Part shown: positions 35,601 through 47,600 of the stretch, piece by piece | Position numbering within the stretch: the stretch's first letter is position 1 | How the letters are laid out: each line of letters begins with the position of its first letter | Assembly: GCA_943737045.1 (NCBI GenBank) | Contig: CALSFV010000055.1 | Coordinates: 186,001 to 250,000 of the forward strand | Direction of reading: 5' to 3' | Origin: Parapristionchus giblindavisi | Lineage: Eukaryota; Nematoda; Chromadorea; Rhabditida; Diplogasteridae | DNA: 64,000 bases | Position numbers and translations under genes: made by a program | The notes under the pieces: generated by a model | What the model was told of the DNA's origin: nothing | Databases searched by the model: none | The model's input: only the letters and a program-made list of their open reading frames with translations

Positions 35601-38600
35601 TTAATTATAAAAACAAGAACTGCACTCGAAACTGCCTCCAAGTAGTCATTTCAGATTTAGAAAGGTAAACAAGTGGCCAGATCTTGTATTTGATAAGATG
35701 TGACATCCGTGAAATATTTTTTTCCTACTTATTCGTGCTCATAATTAATGATAAAAACAAGAACTGTGCGTAAATGTGCCTCCAAGTAGTAATTTCAGAT
35801 ATTCAAATACTTGTGCTTCTGAGAATGTTGATAGGCACATTTATCAATGAATATCAAATTTTAGTGTTGAATTTACATTTTAAAAATCCATTATTCTCTT
35901 AATGATCATATGTGAAGTAATGAAACAAACTGAAATCGGGGATGTGCCTACCAACATTCTCAAAAAATTGAATATAAGAAATTGCTTGTTGGAGGCATAT
36001 TTACTCACATTCTTTTACTTTGATAATTATTTATGAGCACGAATAAGTAGAAAAATATATATTTCAATAACACATCTTTTCAAATGTCAGCTCTGATCAG
36101 TTTTGTGGCTTTAAATGACCGTATGAGTTCAAATAGTTTTTATTCTATTTTATTTTTTGTACTTGGAAATAAACTTCATCATCTTCTTCAACGACAAGTA
36201 GAAGAATTATCGATCGACCGTTGGTGCACATTTCTCAATAACCAACTTTACTGTCCAATTTACAGTTCAAAAATTGATAGCCCTCTTAGTGATCATATTT
36301 GACGTAAAGAAGGATAAGTAAATCACAGTTTTAATGCTATTATCAGTAATTATCATTGTACAACTCTAGCAACTCTTCTAGCTTTCTTCCTTCTTCTCCC
36401 TTTTTACCTTTTATAGCACGGTGTGACAAACCTACCGGAGAAAAGAGTGGGCGGAAGTTTAAACTTTTAGCGCATACCGTATACAGAAAACCAAAAGCGT
36501 AGTTCGTGATCACGAAGGCATTTCCGTATAAGAAAAAAATACAGATTTGATAAAATTCGCGCCATTCCTGAATCATGAAAAAGAACAATCTTACAGTAAT
36601 TAGTAAGTATTGAAAAATCCTGATTAATGCCTGAATTCTGCAGGAATTGTTGTTGGGTCTCACAGCGAATAGAAAGAAAAAGCGAGAGCGCAGACATGTC
36701 AGACACTTTTTGTCTGCTAATTCTGTCGCCGATCGATTTCTCTTATTGTGTCATACCGTGTATTTCGCAATTCTTTATATTCTTTCAATTCAATAGTCCT
36801 TCATATGCAATAACACAAACCTTTATTACAGCTCATGATAAATCTATATCACATCAGTTCACAATAAAACTATTTCAATTTTAATCTTTATCACATTAAT
36901 TTAAAAAAATCAATTCTCTATTTCTTTCTCCACTTGTCTCGTCCCTTTCGTGCACTTGATCATCCTGGAAAAAAAACTACTGTAGGGGAAAACGAGCTTT
37001 CGTAAACCACCCTATTAAATAACATGCTAACAATAAGCTGCCGAAAAATACTCTGAGCATTAGTTTATTTGCCCTTATAATGCACATTTGCTTTACGTGC
37101 CTACTACGGTGGCGAGAACCAGTCACTAGTCACTAATTATTATCTCTCTCCAACTAGTGCGCAATCTTTTCCACTCTCTCTGATACTCTTCTGTCCCCTG
37201 TGGCAGCCGTGCGTTGGGGTCACGGTTGCGTAGAAATATTACTCTTTTTCTACTCTTTGTTTTTTTTCTCGGCTCTAAGTAATCAAAATATGCAAATCTA
37301 TATAATTTTGGAATCTACAAATCAAGGGCTATTCTACAAGCCTAAAATTGACTGCAAAAGGACAATTTTAAATTTCTTCAATTTTTCAAGTCATGCATTG
37401 CAGTAAATATTTTATTAAAGTAATTCGAATAACAATGAAAAATACAAAAAAAGAAAATATAAAAATATTGATAAAGGAAATAAATTATATTATCGTCCGA
37501 TTCCGATCCGATTTGAAAGAATGCATACACGAAAAATTGAAAAAAAGTGTTCTTTGACAGTCAATTGCAGACTTGGTACAGTGTAGGCAACAAGTCTCCG
37601 GCCACTTTTTCATTTTTTTATAACTTTTGATCCAGGAAAGTAATCAAGCTGATCTTTTCAGCCAATGTACAGAATTTATCAAGGAATATTACCATGATGT
37701 GTTGGTGTAATTAACTTAGTTAATTTTTGCGTAGTGATGACGCTACCGAATTACACTTTTTTGAAAATTCCCATTTCTTTAGTGAAAAACCCTGTTCTTC
37801 GTGAACACTGTGAGAGTGGAGACCCCCACTAGAGCTGTACAGTCAAACAATTCGGAATGGCTCCGACTCTGATTTTAAGCTGTGGCAGGGTCGCAACCTT
37901 GAAATCCAAAATTTATAACTCGGCTTCTAGATGTGATAACGACCCGTTCTAAGCGCCAAAATGAGTGGCGTGGCGAGAGGTGTTTATCCCTTGAATATGG
38001 TAATCATGACTCGCCATTTGCCCTCAGGGCATAAAATAAATTTTTTTGATGAGGACCGATTTTGAGACCCTACCGTTCAGAGGGCGGGTGTTCTAAAATT
38101 ATGGTTTCTGCGCAAGCAGCTTTGCGATGTATCATATATGTGTTTCCCTTATTTTGGTTTAGTTCCGTTTTCTTTCAGGCCCGCAGCAAACGTTATGCTG
38201 AGGTCTACTCGATTGTAGCGAGTAAACATCAAAATACAAAGATCAAAGATCAAAGTTTAACAATAGTGTAAAAACTTTTGTGAACATCTCTAACATGCAT
38301 TGGTACTTTGAAACTAAGAGATTTCATCAATAGAGGGCCAGTGGCGAGAGCAGTAACAGAGAAAGCGCAAGAGCGCGCACCGAGTAGACCTCAGCATAAA
38401 GTTTGCTGCGGGTCTGAATGGAATCGGAACTTAACCAAAATAAGGGAAACACATATATGATACATCGCAAAGCTACCTGCGGAGGAACCATAATTTTGGA
38501 AGACCCGCCCTCTGAACGGTAGGGTCTCAAAATCGGTCCTCATCAAAAAAATTTATTTTATGCCCTGAGGGCAAATGGCGAGTCATGATTACCATATTCA

Positions 38601-41600
38601 AGGGATAAACACCTCTCGCCACGCCACTCATTTTGGCGCTTAGAACGGGTCGTTATCACATCTAGAAGCCGAGTTATAAATTTTGGATTTCAAGGTTGCA
38701 ACCCTGCCACAGCTTAAAATCAGAGTCGGAGCCATTCCGGATTGTTTGACTGTACAGCCATAGTGGGGTCTCCACTCTCACAGTGTTCCCGAAGAACAGG
38801 GCTTTCCACTAAAGAAATGGGAATTTTCAAAGAAATGTAATTCGGTAGCGTTATCACTACGCAAAAATTAACTAAGTTAATTACACCAACACATCATGGT
38901 AATATTCCTTGATAAATTCTGTACATTGACTCAAAAGATGAGCTTGATTGCTTTCCTGGATCAAAAGTTATAAAAAATGAAAAAGTGGCCGGAGACTTGT
39001 TGCCTACACTGTAAATAGCTCTTAGCTTGTAGATTTCAAACATATTCAGATTTACAAATTTCGAATACTTATAGCCGAGAAATCCCAAAAGGAGTAGAAA
39101 AAGAGTAGCTGAAAATAAGTCACTAATGTTGCGATGATCTCATCACTACTAACCGTCGCACGAGAGGTCGTAAATGTGCCTCTCTCGGTTGTGTAGAGAG
39201 AGACTGTTACTAGGGCTAGTAAGTAGTGACTGGTTCTCGCCACCCTAGTGCCTACGCCGTAACCTCCGCCGTAAGGACAGAGCAGGTTACGGCGTAGGCA
39301 CGCAAGGCAAATGTAACGAATGGTAGGACACTCATAGACTTATTTATACTGCAGCGGTATTACTTATTTATACCGTATTTAAAGTGCATGCATACTAATT
39401 CTTGTGCATCTATTAATAATATTAATTTAACTATATAGTTTTCTTTCGTCTCATTTTGGACACCACTCCTTCGTACCATTCATTCAGAGATCAAAAGAAA
39501 CCGAAATGCGACTCCCCTGAATTTTGCCAATCAAGGATATTTCGAAAAAAAAAACAAAAAAAAATAAACAATATTTGCTCTTTCGAAAATATCAATGCGC
39601 TAAAGTTTACTATTGATATATTGAAACGGAAGAATTGCAAATTTGTTTCGGGGAAGTATCTGCAAAAATTTATTTCGAGAAAGTATCGGAAAAGCGAAAA
39701 ACTAAAAATGCACATCTCTGCTGCCAATAGGGCAAATATTGATAAGTGGTTTACCACAATTTGTTTGCTTATTCGTTCGGGTTTTGACCACTTTTCTATG
39801 TTTATGTCACTCATATCTTGTCGTAAAAACGTTATCACGTTATTTACGTGAAAATAAGCGAAAAATAAGCGATTTTTGACAAATCTGACCAGTTTTAAAA
39901 TTTTTGGTGAAATCTGACCAGTTGGCGGAGCCAAAAATTGTTGGTCTTAGCATAATGTATGAATCGAACGATAATTGCCAAATACATGAATATTTTGGCA
40001 GGTATATAAAATACAGTTGATCCTTATACAAAACAAATTTACTTAGATTATTCCTAACAAGCTCTGTTTCTATGCACTGTATGTGTATGTTTATATTATT
40101 AAGTTACAAAAATCGATTGTTCCTTGAGGTTCTTCAAATCAATCAATAATCTCTGGAATGAATCAAAGTACATCTAATCATTCTGTTGTCTCTGTGATTG
40201 AGAAGAACGGACATCATACTACTGTTCAACCACAGCCTCCGTCATCATCTGCCCGTATGTTCTATATAATATACCAAATCAATCAATAATCGATTGATCG
40301 TTGATCTTTTTTGCAGCTGAATGGTACGTAGCCGTGTACGATTTTGAAGCAGCGGAGCCGACTGATCTACCATTGAAGACAGGAGAGAGGATTATGGTGA
40401 CTGAGAAGAATGATGCATGGTGGAAGGTAAGTGAGAGATTGAGAATACTGTATGCAACTTGCGATTTTGGGATTGGAACTTGGAATTTGGCCTGATATTG
40501 ATAATCAATCAGTTACCGTATCCAAGACCCTTAATATTGATTAATTGGGACTAATAAATCAATATGATTCAGGGATCATGCAATGGACGTGAAGGCATTT
40601 TCCCCGCCAATTATGTTGAACCCATTGATGAGAGTTAGTTATTTAAGTATTTTACTTATTTTATTGATTTACCTTTTTACACCACTAATCGAGGATATTC
40701 ACATTTTATTGTTTTCAAAAATAGATTAGTTGAAGGAAGTAATAGTTATTATGAATTATTGATTCATTCATACAGTGGCAACTCCAATCGCTCATCCCAC
40801 CAAGACTGCCTCGGATACTGTAATACAACAAAGAGCGAAGGTGATAGCGCCATTCAAAGTGAGTTGTACTGTAACATGGATGAAATATTGAGTGATTGAT
40901 GTAGATTATCGATTTGTTTATTGATTGATTCGATCGATTTTGCAGGCAGCAGGCGAGAATCAACTTTCGCTTCGTGTCGACGATATTGTCATCGTGAGAA
41001 GCAAGAGTGAGGCTGGATGGTGGGAGGTGAGATAAATGATTGATCTTTGATCTTTTGTTCGCTAAATGATCGTAATGTGTCCATATTAAGGGTGAGATCA
41101 CTGACGCGTCAGGCCACACCTCCATTGGATGGTTCCCCGGTGATTATGTGCAACTAGAGGTAGATATTGTATCTTCGTTGGGTAGTCTATTTTCATTTCA
41201 ACGTAATAAATCTTTCAAATAATTCTCCAGTTTCTTCGTAGCCGTGTTTAAGCGCAGATTTTTTTTAAACAGAAAGTATTATTATCTCTATTATTATTAT
41301 TATTTGCAGCCATCATCAGTAGCAGCTGTGACATCTCCCGTGGGACAGACATTCACTGCCCTCTTCGACTACGATGCAACCCAATCGGATGAATTGTCAT
41401 TCAAGGTTTGTCTTATTATAGAGTATATCACATGTTTGAATCCATTCATGATCACGCATAATTTGGTGGCATGATCATGTGCAGAATATACTCGAATCAT
41501 GCGTGGATTCAAAAATCTGAGATCATGATGTACCTGTTGCCTTCTGGTTTCACCCATTCCATATTATTGATTCGGGAACCTCGGGAACCTCCGCCGTACC

Positions 41601-44600
41601 AAATAGGTCAACCCTAAAAATATGTCCCCCCTCTCTGAGTCAATCGATATTTGAGATAGGAAGGCCTTTATTTGTAGTCGAGATGATAGCGGAAATAGAT
41701 CAAACAGGGAAGTGGCACAAAAATGATAGATGAGAGACTGAATTGGAATCATGGGATAATGAATAAAAGTGATGAACAAAATGCAGTAAATAGGGGAAAT
41801 GAAAATTAATTATATGAAAGAACTAAATGGTGAATTTTGAAAAGAAAAAAATTGAATGTTATGAAAATGTTTCGAATGATATGAAGCTCAATAAAGATAG
41901 CCGGAAAAGGGGGATATGAAAAGGAAAAAAGAGTAAAGGAAGGAAAAGGGGATTCAACAATAACTATGAGAAATTCGTTAACACAAAACAATGATAAACG
42001 GAATAGTCGATGAACTCAATAACAATAATGGATACTTCAATAATCATATTCCATCCATCCATCCATTCAATCATTTAGGTTGGTTCATCTTCCATTCTAC
42101 AATTGTTGTCCATGAGCCATCACACGAACGAACCTAGAAATTTAAATAATTATAAATAAATAAATAAATGAAATGAAAAATATTGATGGTTAATAATTAC
42201 TGTACCTTTAATTCTTCAATCATTAATATTTAATTGCCGAGACGCATCGTAGGTAGTGCACGTCAAAGATCCTTAAATTTAATTAAATAAAATTAGAACA
42301 ATGCAAACTCTTTAATTCTTACCTTTGATCAATGAATGAACTATTATCGATAGCAACGGACGACACCTTCATCATAAGGATCCTGAAATTACATGAAATT
42401 AAACTAGAACAGTAGCAACGTATATATTCTTACCTTATTCAATAGAGTTGACTATTGTTCACAAGAGATGATCCACCAACAACTGATATTTCGTACAATT
42501 TCATTGAGTAAAGCTACCATGGGACTTCATCCCGGTGGATGCTATATCAATGAATAGTGACAAAATATAGTAGAATGGGAGATCATCTTTATAAGAGATG
42601 ACGATTCCCTGCGATCCTGAAATTATATGAAATAAAACTAAAACAGCGACAACGTATATACCTTTGCTCAATGTAAAGACGAGTCTTGATGGGCAGAGGA
42701 GATGATGAGCGGGCGACTACTGTACCTATTTGTTAGTAACAAAAGAATAATACAACAAAGGGAAAGAATAATAGAACAAACCTTCATTCGCATAATTATC
42801 CATAGCCCTATCTCCTATCCCTTCTAGCATAGACAGTACGCCTGTAATATGCAACACATTTACAACGGAAAACGGATGATGATAAATGACTTTCATGGTC
42901 CATATCGGTTACATTAACGATGAACGATCGTCAAAATGTAAAGAACAATAGACTATAGTATCGATTCATACAAAATGTATTATTAAACAAGTAAGCAAAA
43001 CAATAACACATAAAAATAATCTAAACAACAACATAGGAGCGGAGACTTGCGGGATGACAATGCGGAGTTACAGTATATCACAGTGTGTCACGCTCAGTCA
43101 GTCGGGTCAACTCTAAATATCTCGACCATAAAATCACTCGTGCGGTGTTTTGAAAAATTATGGGTGAGATAGAGAGAAATAGTGTGCTAAACAAGAGACG
43201 CAGACAGACAGATTTTTGAGGCGCTCGGAATAGCCTCAATTTCTCGTCTACCCTATTCCCTCTTGTGATCTCTCACTTTCTTTCCCTCTCTACCTCACCC
43301 CCATTTCTGTCTCTCGACTTGATAGGAATTACAGTCGAGATGAGCCCCAAAATAGAGCCGATTCCTATAGAAAAAAGAGAGAAATTAGGGTCGACCTCTT
43401 GATCTACCACCCCTATTTGGTACGGCGGCTGGTTTCACCCATTCCATATTATTGATTCGGGAACCTCAATTAGGATTTTATCAAACTTGGAAACTAAAAG
43501 GAGAGAAGTGCTTGCGATCGTGATGTCCATAAGGTGTTTTCTCCTGATGATCTGATGATTCCAGATTACTATTATTGATTTATTGATTATTGTAGGTCGG
43601 TGATACAATCATTGTCGTAGCTCAGACTGATCGTGAATGGTGGACTGGATATCGAATCGGTGAACCAACCAAACATGGACTATTCCCTGCCAATTACGTC
43701 CAATCAAGGTGATAATCTATTCAATCAGTAATCCCCTACCGTATACCCTCGATCCCGTCAAGACCACAAACATCATTATAGATTATTTGATTACTTGATT
43801 CTAGTACACAGTACCCACCCATATAATCTCATTCTATTCCAAATCTGACCGTGTGCTGCGTATCCTACGTTATTCCATTCTTATACTTATACTGTGTTCA
43901 AAAGTCTCGAAAAGAAAAGAAAAGAAAAGCCGAGAATACTCTCCTCGTTTTGTACACTCTCTAGCCTCTTTATCTTTTCTTTTATTGGCTTTTGAATACT
44001 ATATTAATCACTCCATATATTATCTGCCTTCTCAAGTTTTTCGCCCACTCTAATTCACTTCGCACTCCTTCCCGTAAGAGACACGATTACGGACAAATTT
44101 CCCAAATAACAATAATTATTCGATTTCATTTTGTGCTCTAGTTGCGTGTTTTTTTTGGATCAAATTTTGCCAATATATTGAGATTAGCAGTCTATGTCTC
44201 ATTTTGTTCCCTTCCCTTGCTACACTTTCAATATGATGGGAATGTTTGATACTGTCTTATTGCTCCCATTTGATCTTTGATCTTTGCTCCATTTTGTTAC
44301 AGTATCATCCAGTCCTCTCTCACTTTCTTCATTCTGTGGTTGTTGTAATCTACCCTGCGCATAACCATCCCAACCATCCCAATATTTCCTAATTTATATA
44401 TATTATTTATTTATGTAATTAGTTCTAAAAGTTATCAAAGAAGTTTTACGTTTTCTTTGGTGGTGATTGTCATAGTTGAAGTAGAGAGACCTTTTATATA
44501 ATATTACTTTGTATTGTAATAAAATATAAAGATGATAAAGAGTAGTTTTAATCGATTTACTGTTGCTGATGTACATACCTACAGTACCCATTGTTTACAG

Positions 44601-47600
44601 TATTCATTCATTCCAAGCAGCGCACGGTCACAATCAATCAATATTGTCACGTCCCTCGTAGTTCTGTGAATGTTTGTCCCCTTTTGTGTTGTCCACGAGC
44701 TTTGTCATTGCTATCTCTTGTGATCTGCCTGCTTTATCGATTATTGATCGATCGAATGATTTATTGATCGGTATTGATTGAAAGAGTGAATGATTGCTTG
44801 CATGTAACATTCGTTTAGAGTGTCCCCTCCGTCACCTGTTTCACCACCAATCAATAATCGACTACAGTATCTCATTAAGGTATGATAGATATCGATTGAA
44901 TGTAAGATTTGTGTTGCTTTCACTGTAATGTGCTTTTAAGGAATTGATCGAAACAGAGATACGATATCATTCTGATCTGATTCTTGTTCGTGAACTATTC
45001 TACCGTAATCTACAATCTGTTCTTGACGAGACCACACTTCAATCGATATTTCTTAATCTACAAGAACTTATCGATTTGTCTGCTTATCTATCAAGCAAAT
45101 TGCATCATGAATCACCCGGTACTTATCGATTGATTGTCATGCTTGTTCTGTGTCTTGGCGTTGTTTTTATTATACATCAATCAATAACCTAGGCATACTG
45201 TTCTCAAGAGAAATCGATAGAATGTCAGCTTTTGTTACTTTCTGCTCTCAGCAGACGAGTGCGCTGCAAAAGTTGGAGTTCGTCCTGCAAAGTCCAGAGG
45301 TACGGTAGATACGAAATCCATTTTTATCAATCAATAAATTCAGGTTCGTCGCATCTATACAATGTGCTGCCAGAATGAGAACTCACGCGGACTTTCTCTC
45401 TCGTACTTTCTATTGATCCCACTTGGAAGAGTCACTAGGTACGGTAGTCTTTATTGATTTTTTAGACAATTTATCGATTTTCAGATATCCTTTATTGTTT
45501 GAGAAGATGTTTTCTTCGACTACTCCTCAATCGAATCTACATGCATCATTCGAAATGGCCAAGGAACTATTGAGTGCTGTCGTTGCTGAGGTATCGATTG
45601 ATTAGCCATTCGCTTACTGTAATCCCATTTTCAGGTTAATTTATCGATTCGTGAACGAGAGAATCTGGAGATGCTCTGTTGGTCTCAGCAGCACATAAAG
45701 TGTGATGGATTGAGAGAGAAGATTGAGTTTACTTCCATGACTAGATATCAGGTATGATGAATGATGAGATATTGTGGATATGAAACCATGAAAGAGTTTA
45801 ATTTCATAAACTTCTAACTAATATTTATTCTCTAAAGGTACTGTAGTCATCTCAAGATCCAGTATTTGTTTCTTTCTTGGGAGTTTCCTCACTTGTTTGT
45901 AAAAGATCAATTATGTTTAAATATCAAACATCAATTATGTTTAAAGATCAATTATATCTAGAGATCAAAAATCAATTATGTGTAAAGATCAAAGATCAAT
46001 TATGTCTAGAGATCAAAGATCAAATATTTGTAGGGATCTCGATCATTCCTTCATTCGGGTATTCTCTACAAGTCTCATAGTGGTCGCCTCCTCATTGCTA
46101 TTCTATTCAACGATTTCCTCTTACTATCTACTCCTGATGAACATCTTCATGAGGTAGATCAATCGATCAATCGATCGATAATGAATCAATAAATCGATAA
46201 TCATCATAGGTCGAAGGATTCAAAGTGACCAATTCTACCGATGTATCATTAACATTGTACAAGACTCCATTGTTACTGTCCAAGATGGAAGTTGTCCCGA
46301 TATCGAAAGAGAAAGACGATGACGTCAGTCTCTCTCTCAAATATGGTAATGGATTTATAAGATCGATATTTACTTTACATTGCATTTAAACACTTTATCG
46401 AGATAAACTATGCGTTGGGTGACCGGATCGAATAAATACATTAATACTAAATAATTATTTAATTAATGATTAAACTAAGGTGACGATGTCATTTATCTCC
46501 GAACTCCCAATCGAAATGCCCGAACTCTGTGGATACGACAATTGGAGGAATCGATTGGAGTGGCTCTTATAGCGGTTTCTGAAATCTCTCGAGTGAGTAG
46601 ATCACTATAATCAATCGATAATCGAATATAATCATTTCAGAAATCCTCAGTAGTCATATATGATAATCCATCGGGTCGACTTCTAATTGAGATTATGTCC
46701 ATATCTGAATGTGATCACAAAATTCATGAGATGAATGTATGTTTTTTTTTGCGTATTTTAACCTTTTTTCTTAAAAAAAATAATTTATGCAAATTTAGTA
46801 CAATACCGTCAAAACAAAAAAGTGAAACATTTGTGAGAATTTGTGACAAATTGTCACAAAAGTTCACAAGATTTTGAAAATTTTGTGTCATGATATCTAA
46901 ACGCAGTTGCAAGATTTTTATTAGATAAAAGGGTATTTGAGCATCACTGGGCTAGCCTAATTGACATGTGAAGAAAACGATTTAAATAATTCACTGTGAA
47001 GGGTGTTTGGTGAAACTGGTATACGGTAGGATTTTCTACAGTATACCTGTATTCATTCAGGTAACAGCAAAAAATTAAAATGTTAATGTTATGTAAATTG
47101 ACTTGATAAGACAATAAATAAATAAATAAATAATATTTTAATAGATGATTCTTTCAGTTAGTCTTTCGTATCTCATTGGACAAGGATATCTGTCTATTAG
47201 AATGTCCCCAAGAGAATGATCTGACTCAATTGAAACTAACCACTCAATTCGCTTTCTCATCTCCTCATTCCATTCTTCATGTAGGAATATTCTCCAAGAG
47301 ATTCTTCGCACCCGATACGCCGTTATACGGTTGGTTTATTTGCGTTTATGTTGTTTTATGGTCGTTTTACTTTAGGGAACAAATTCCAAATGCGCAAAAA
47401 AAATTTTCAAAACGAAAAATTGATTGAACGGAATATGCGAAATTTTATGCAAAAATTATATAGAATTTCGTACTAGATTAGTACATTTATAATACAAGGA
47501 GTTGTATGAGAAAAATAGTACGGAATACTACTTTGGTGATTTATAAAAAATATTTCCATACAAAATGTACAATAAAAAGAGAATAAATTGTTCCACTGTA

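Larger units (their letters stand above)
34959..39961. mobile_element. 5-kb DNA transposon in intersectin intron 28, family unresolved
   Basis: Perfect 8-bp duplication aatcgaac at 34951-34958 and 39962-39969; short inverted ends CATACATT / AATGTATG with weaker similarity beyond (caacaat). Paired tctgaccagttt motifs occur near both ends in direct orientation. The ends do not fit the hAT YARNG consensus; CA ends with 8-bp duplication also occur in P-type elements. No transposase recognised in the frames present (106-147 codons, low complexity). It contains the hAT-like element 37105-39247. Confidence 0.65.
33027..43708 (+). other. Intersectin exons 20-36: five SH3 domains (A-E)
   Basis: Exons 33027-33192, 33414-33515, 33594-33664, 33721-33783, 33863-33929, 34056-34141, 34382-34465, 34538-34633, 34875-34932, 40129-40254, 40317-40426, 40573-40633, 40776-40858, 40946-41026, 41091-41159, 41310-41405 and 43596-43708. 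Each SH3 shows the ALYDY-like start, a WW or WL pair and a P-x-x-Y/F core: A YRSIYAFDA..GWFPSAFAEV; B CTANFPWKA..GWFPKSYVKV; C VAVYDFEA..GIFPANYVE; D KVIAPFKAAG..GWFPGDYVQL; E FTALFDYDA..GLFPANYVQS. A Pro/Ser linker precedes SH3-A, with repeated YDAPP. Confidence 0.92.

Noticed and set aside
38040..38600. Inverted 67-69 codon frames (MRPYRSEGG...)
   Set aside because: Mirror images within the hAT-like element's palindrome; no independent evidence of coding.
39456..39934. 131- and 147-codon overlapping frames on opposite strands
   Set aside because: Lie inside the transposon end, are Lys/Phe-rich and mutually antisense; similarity to 4101-4361 is a shared repeat rather than a gene family.
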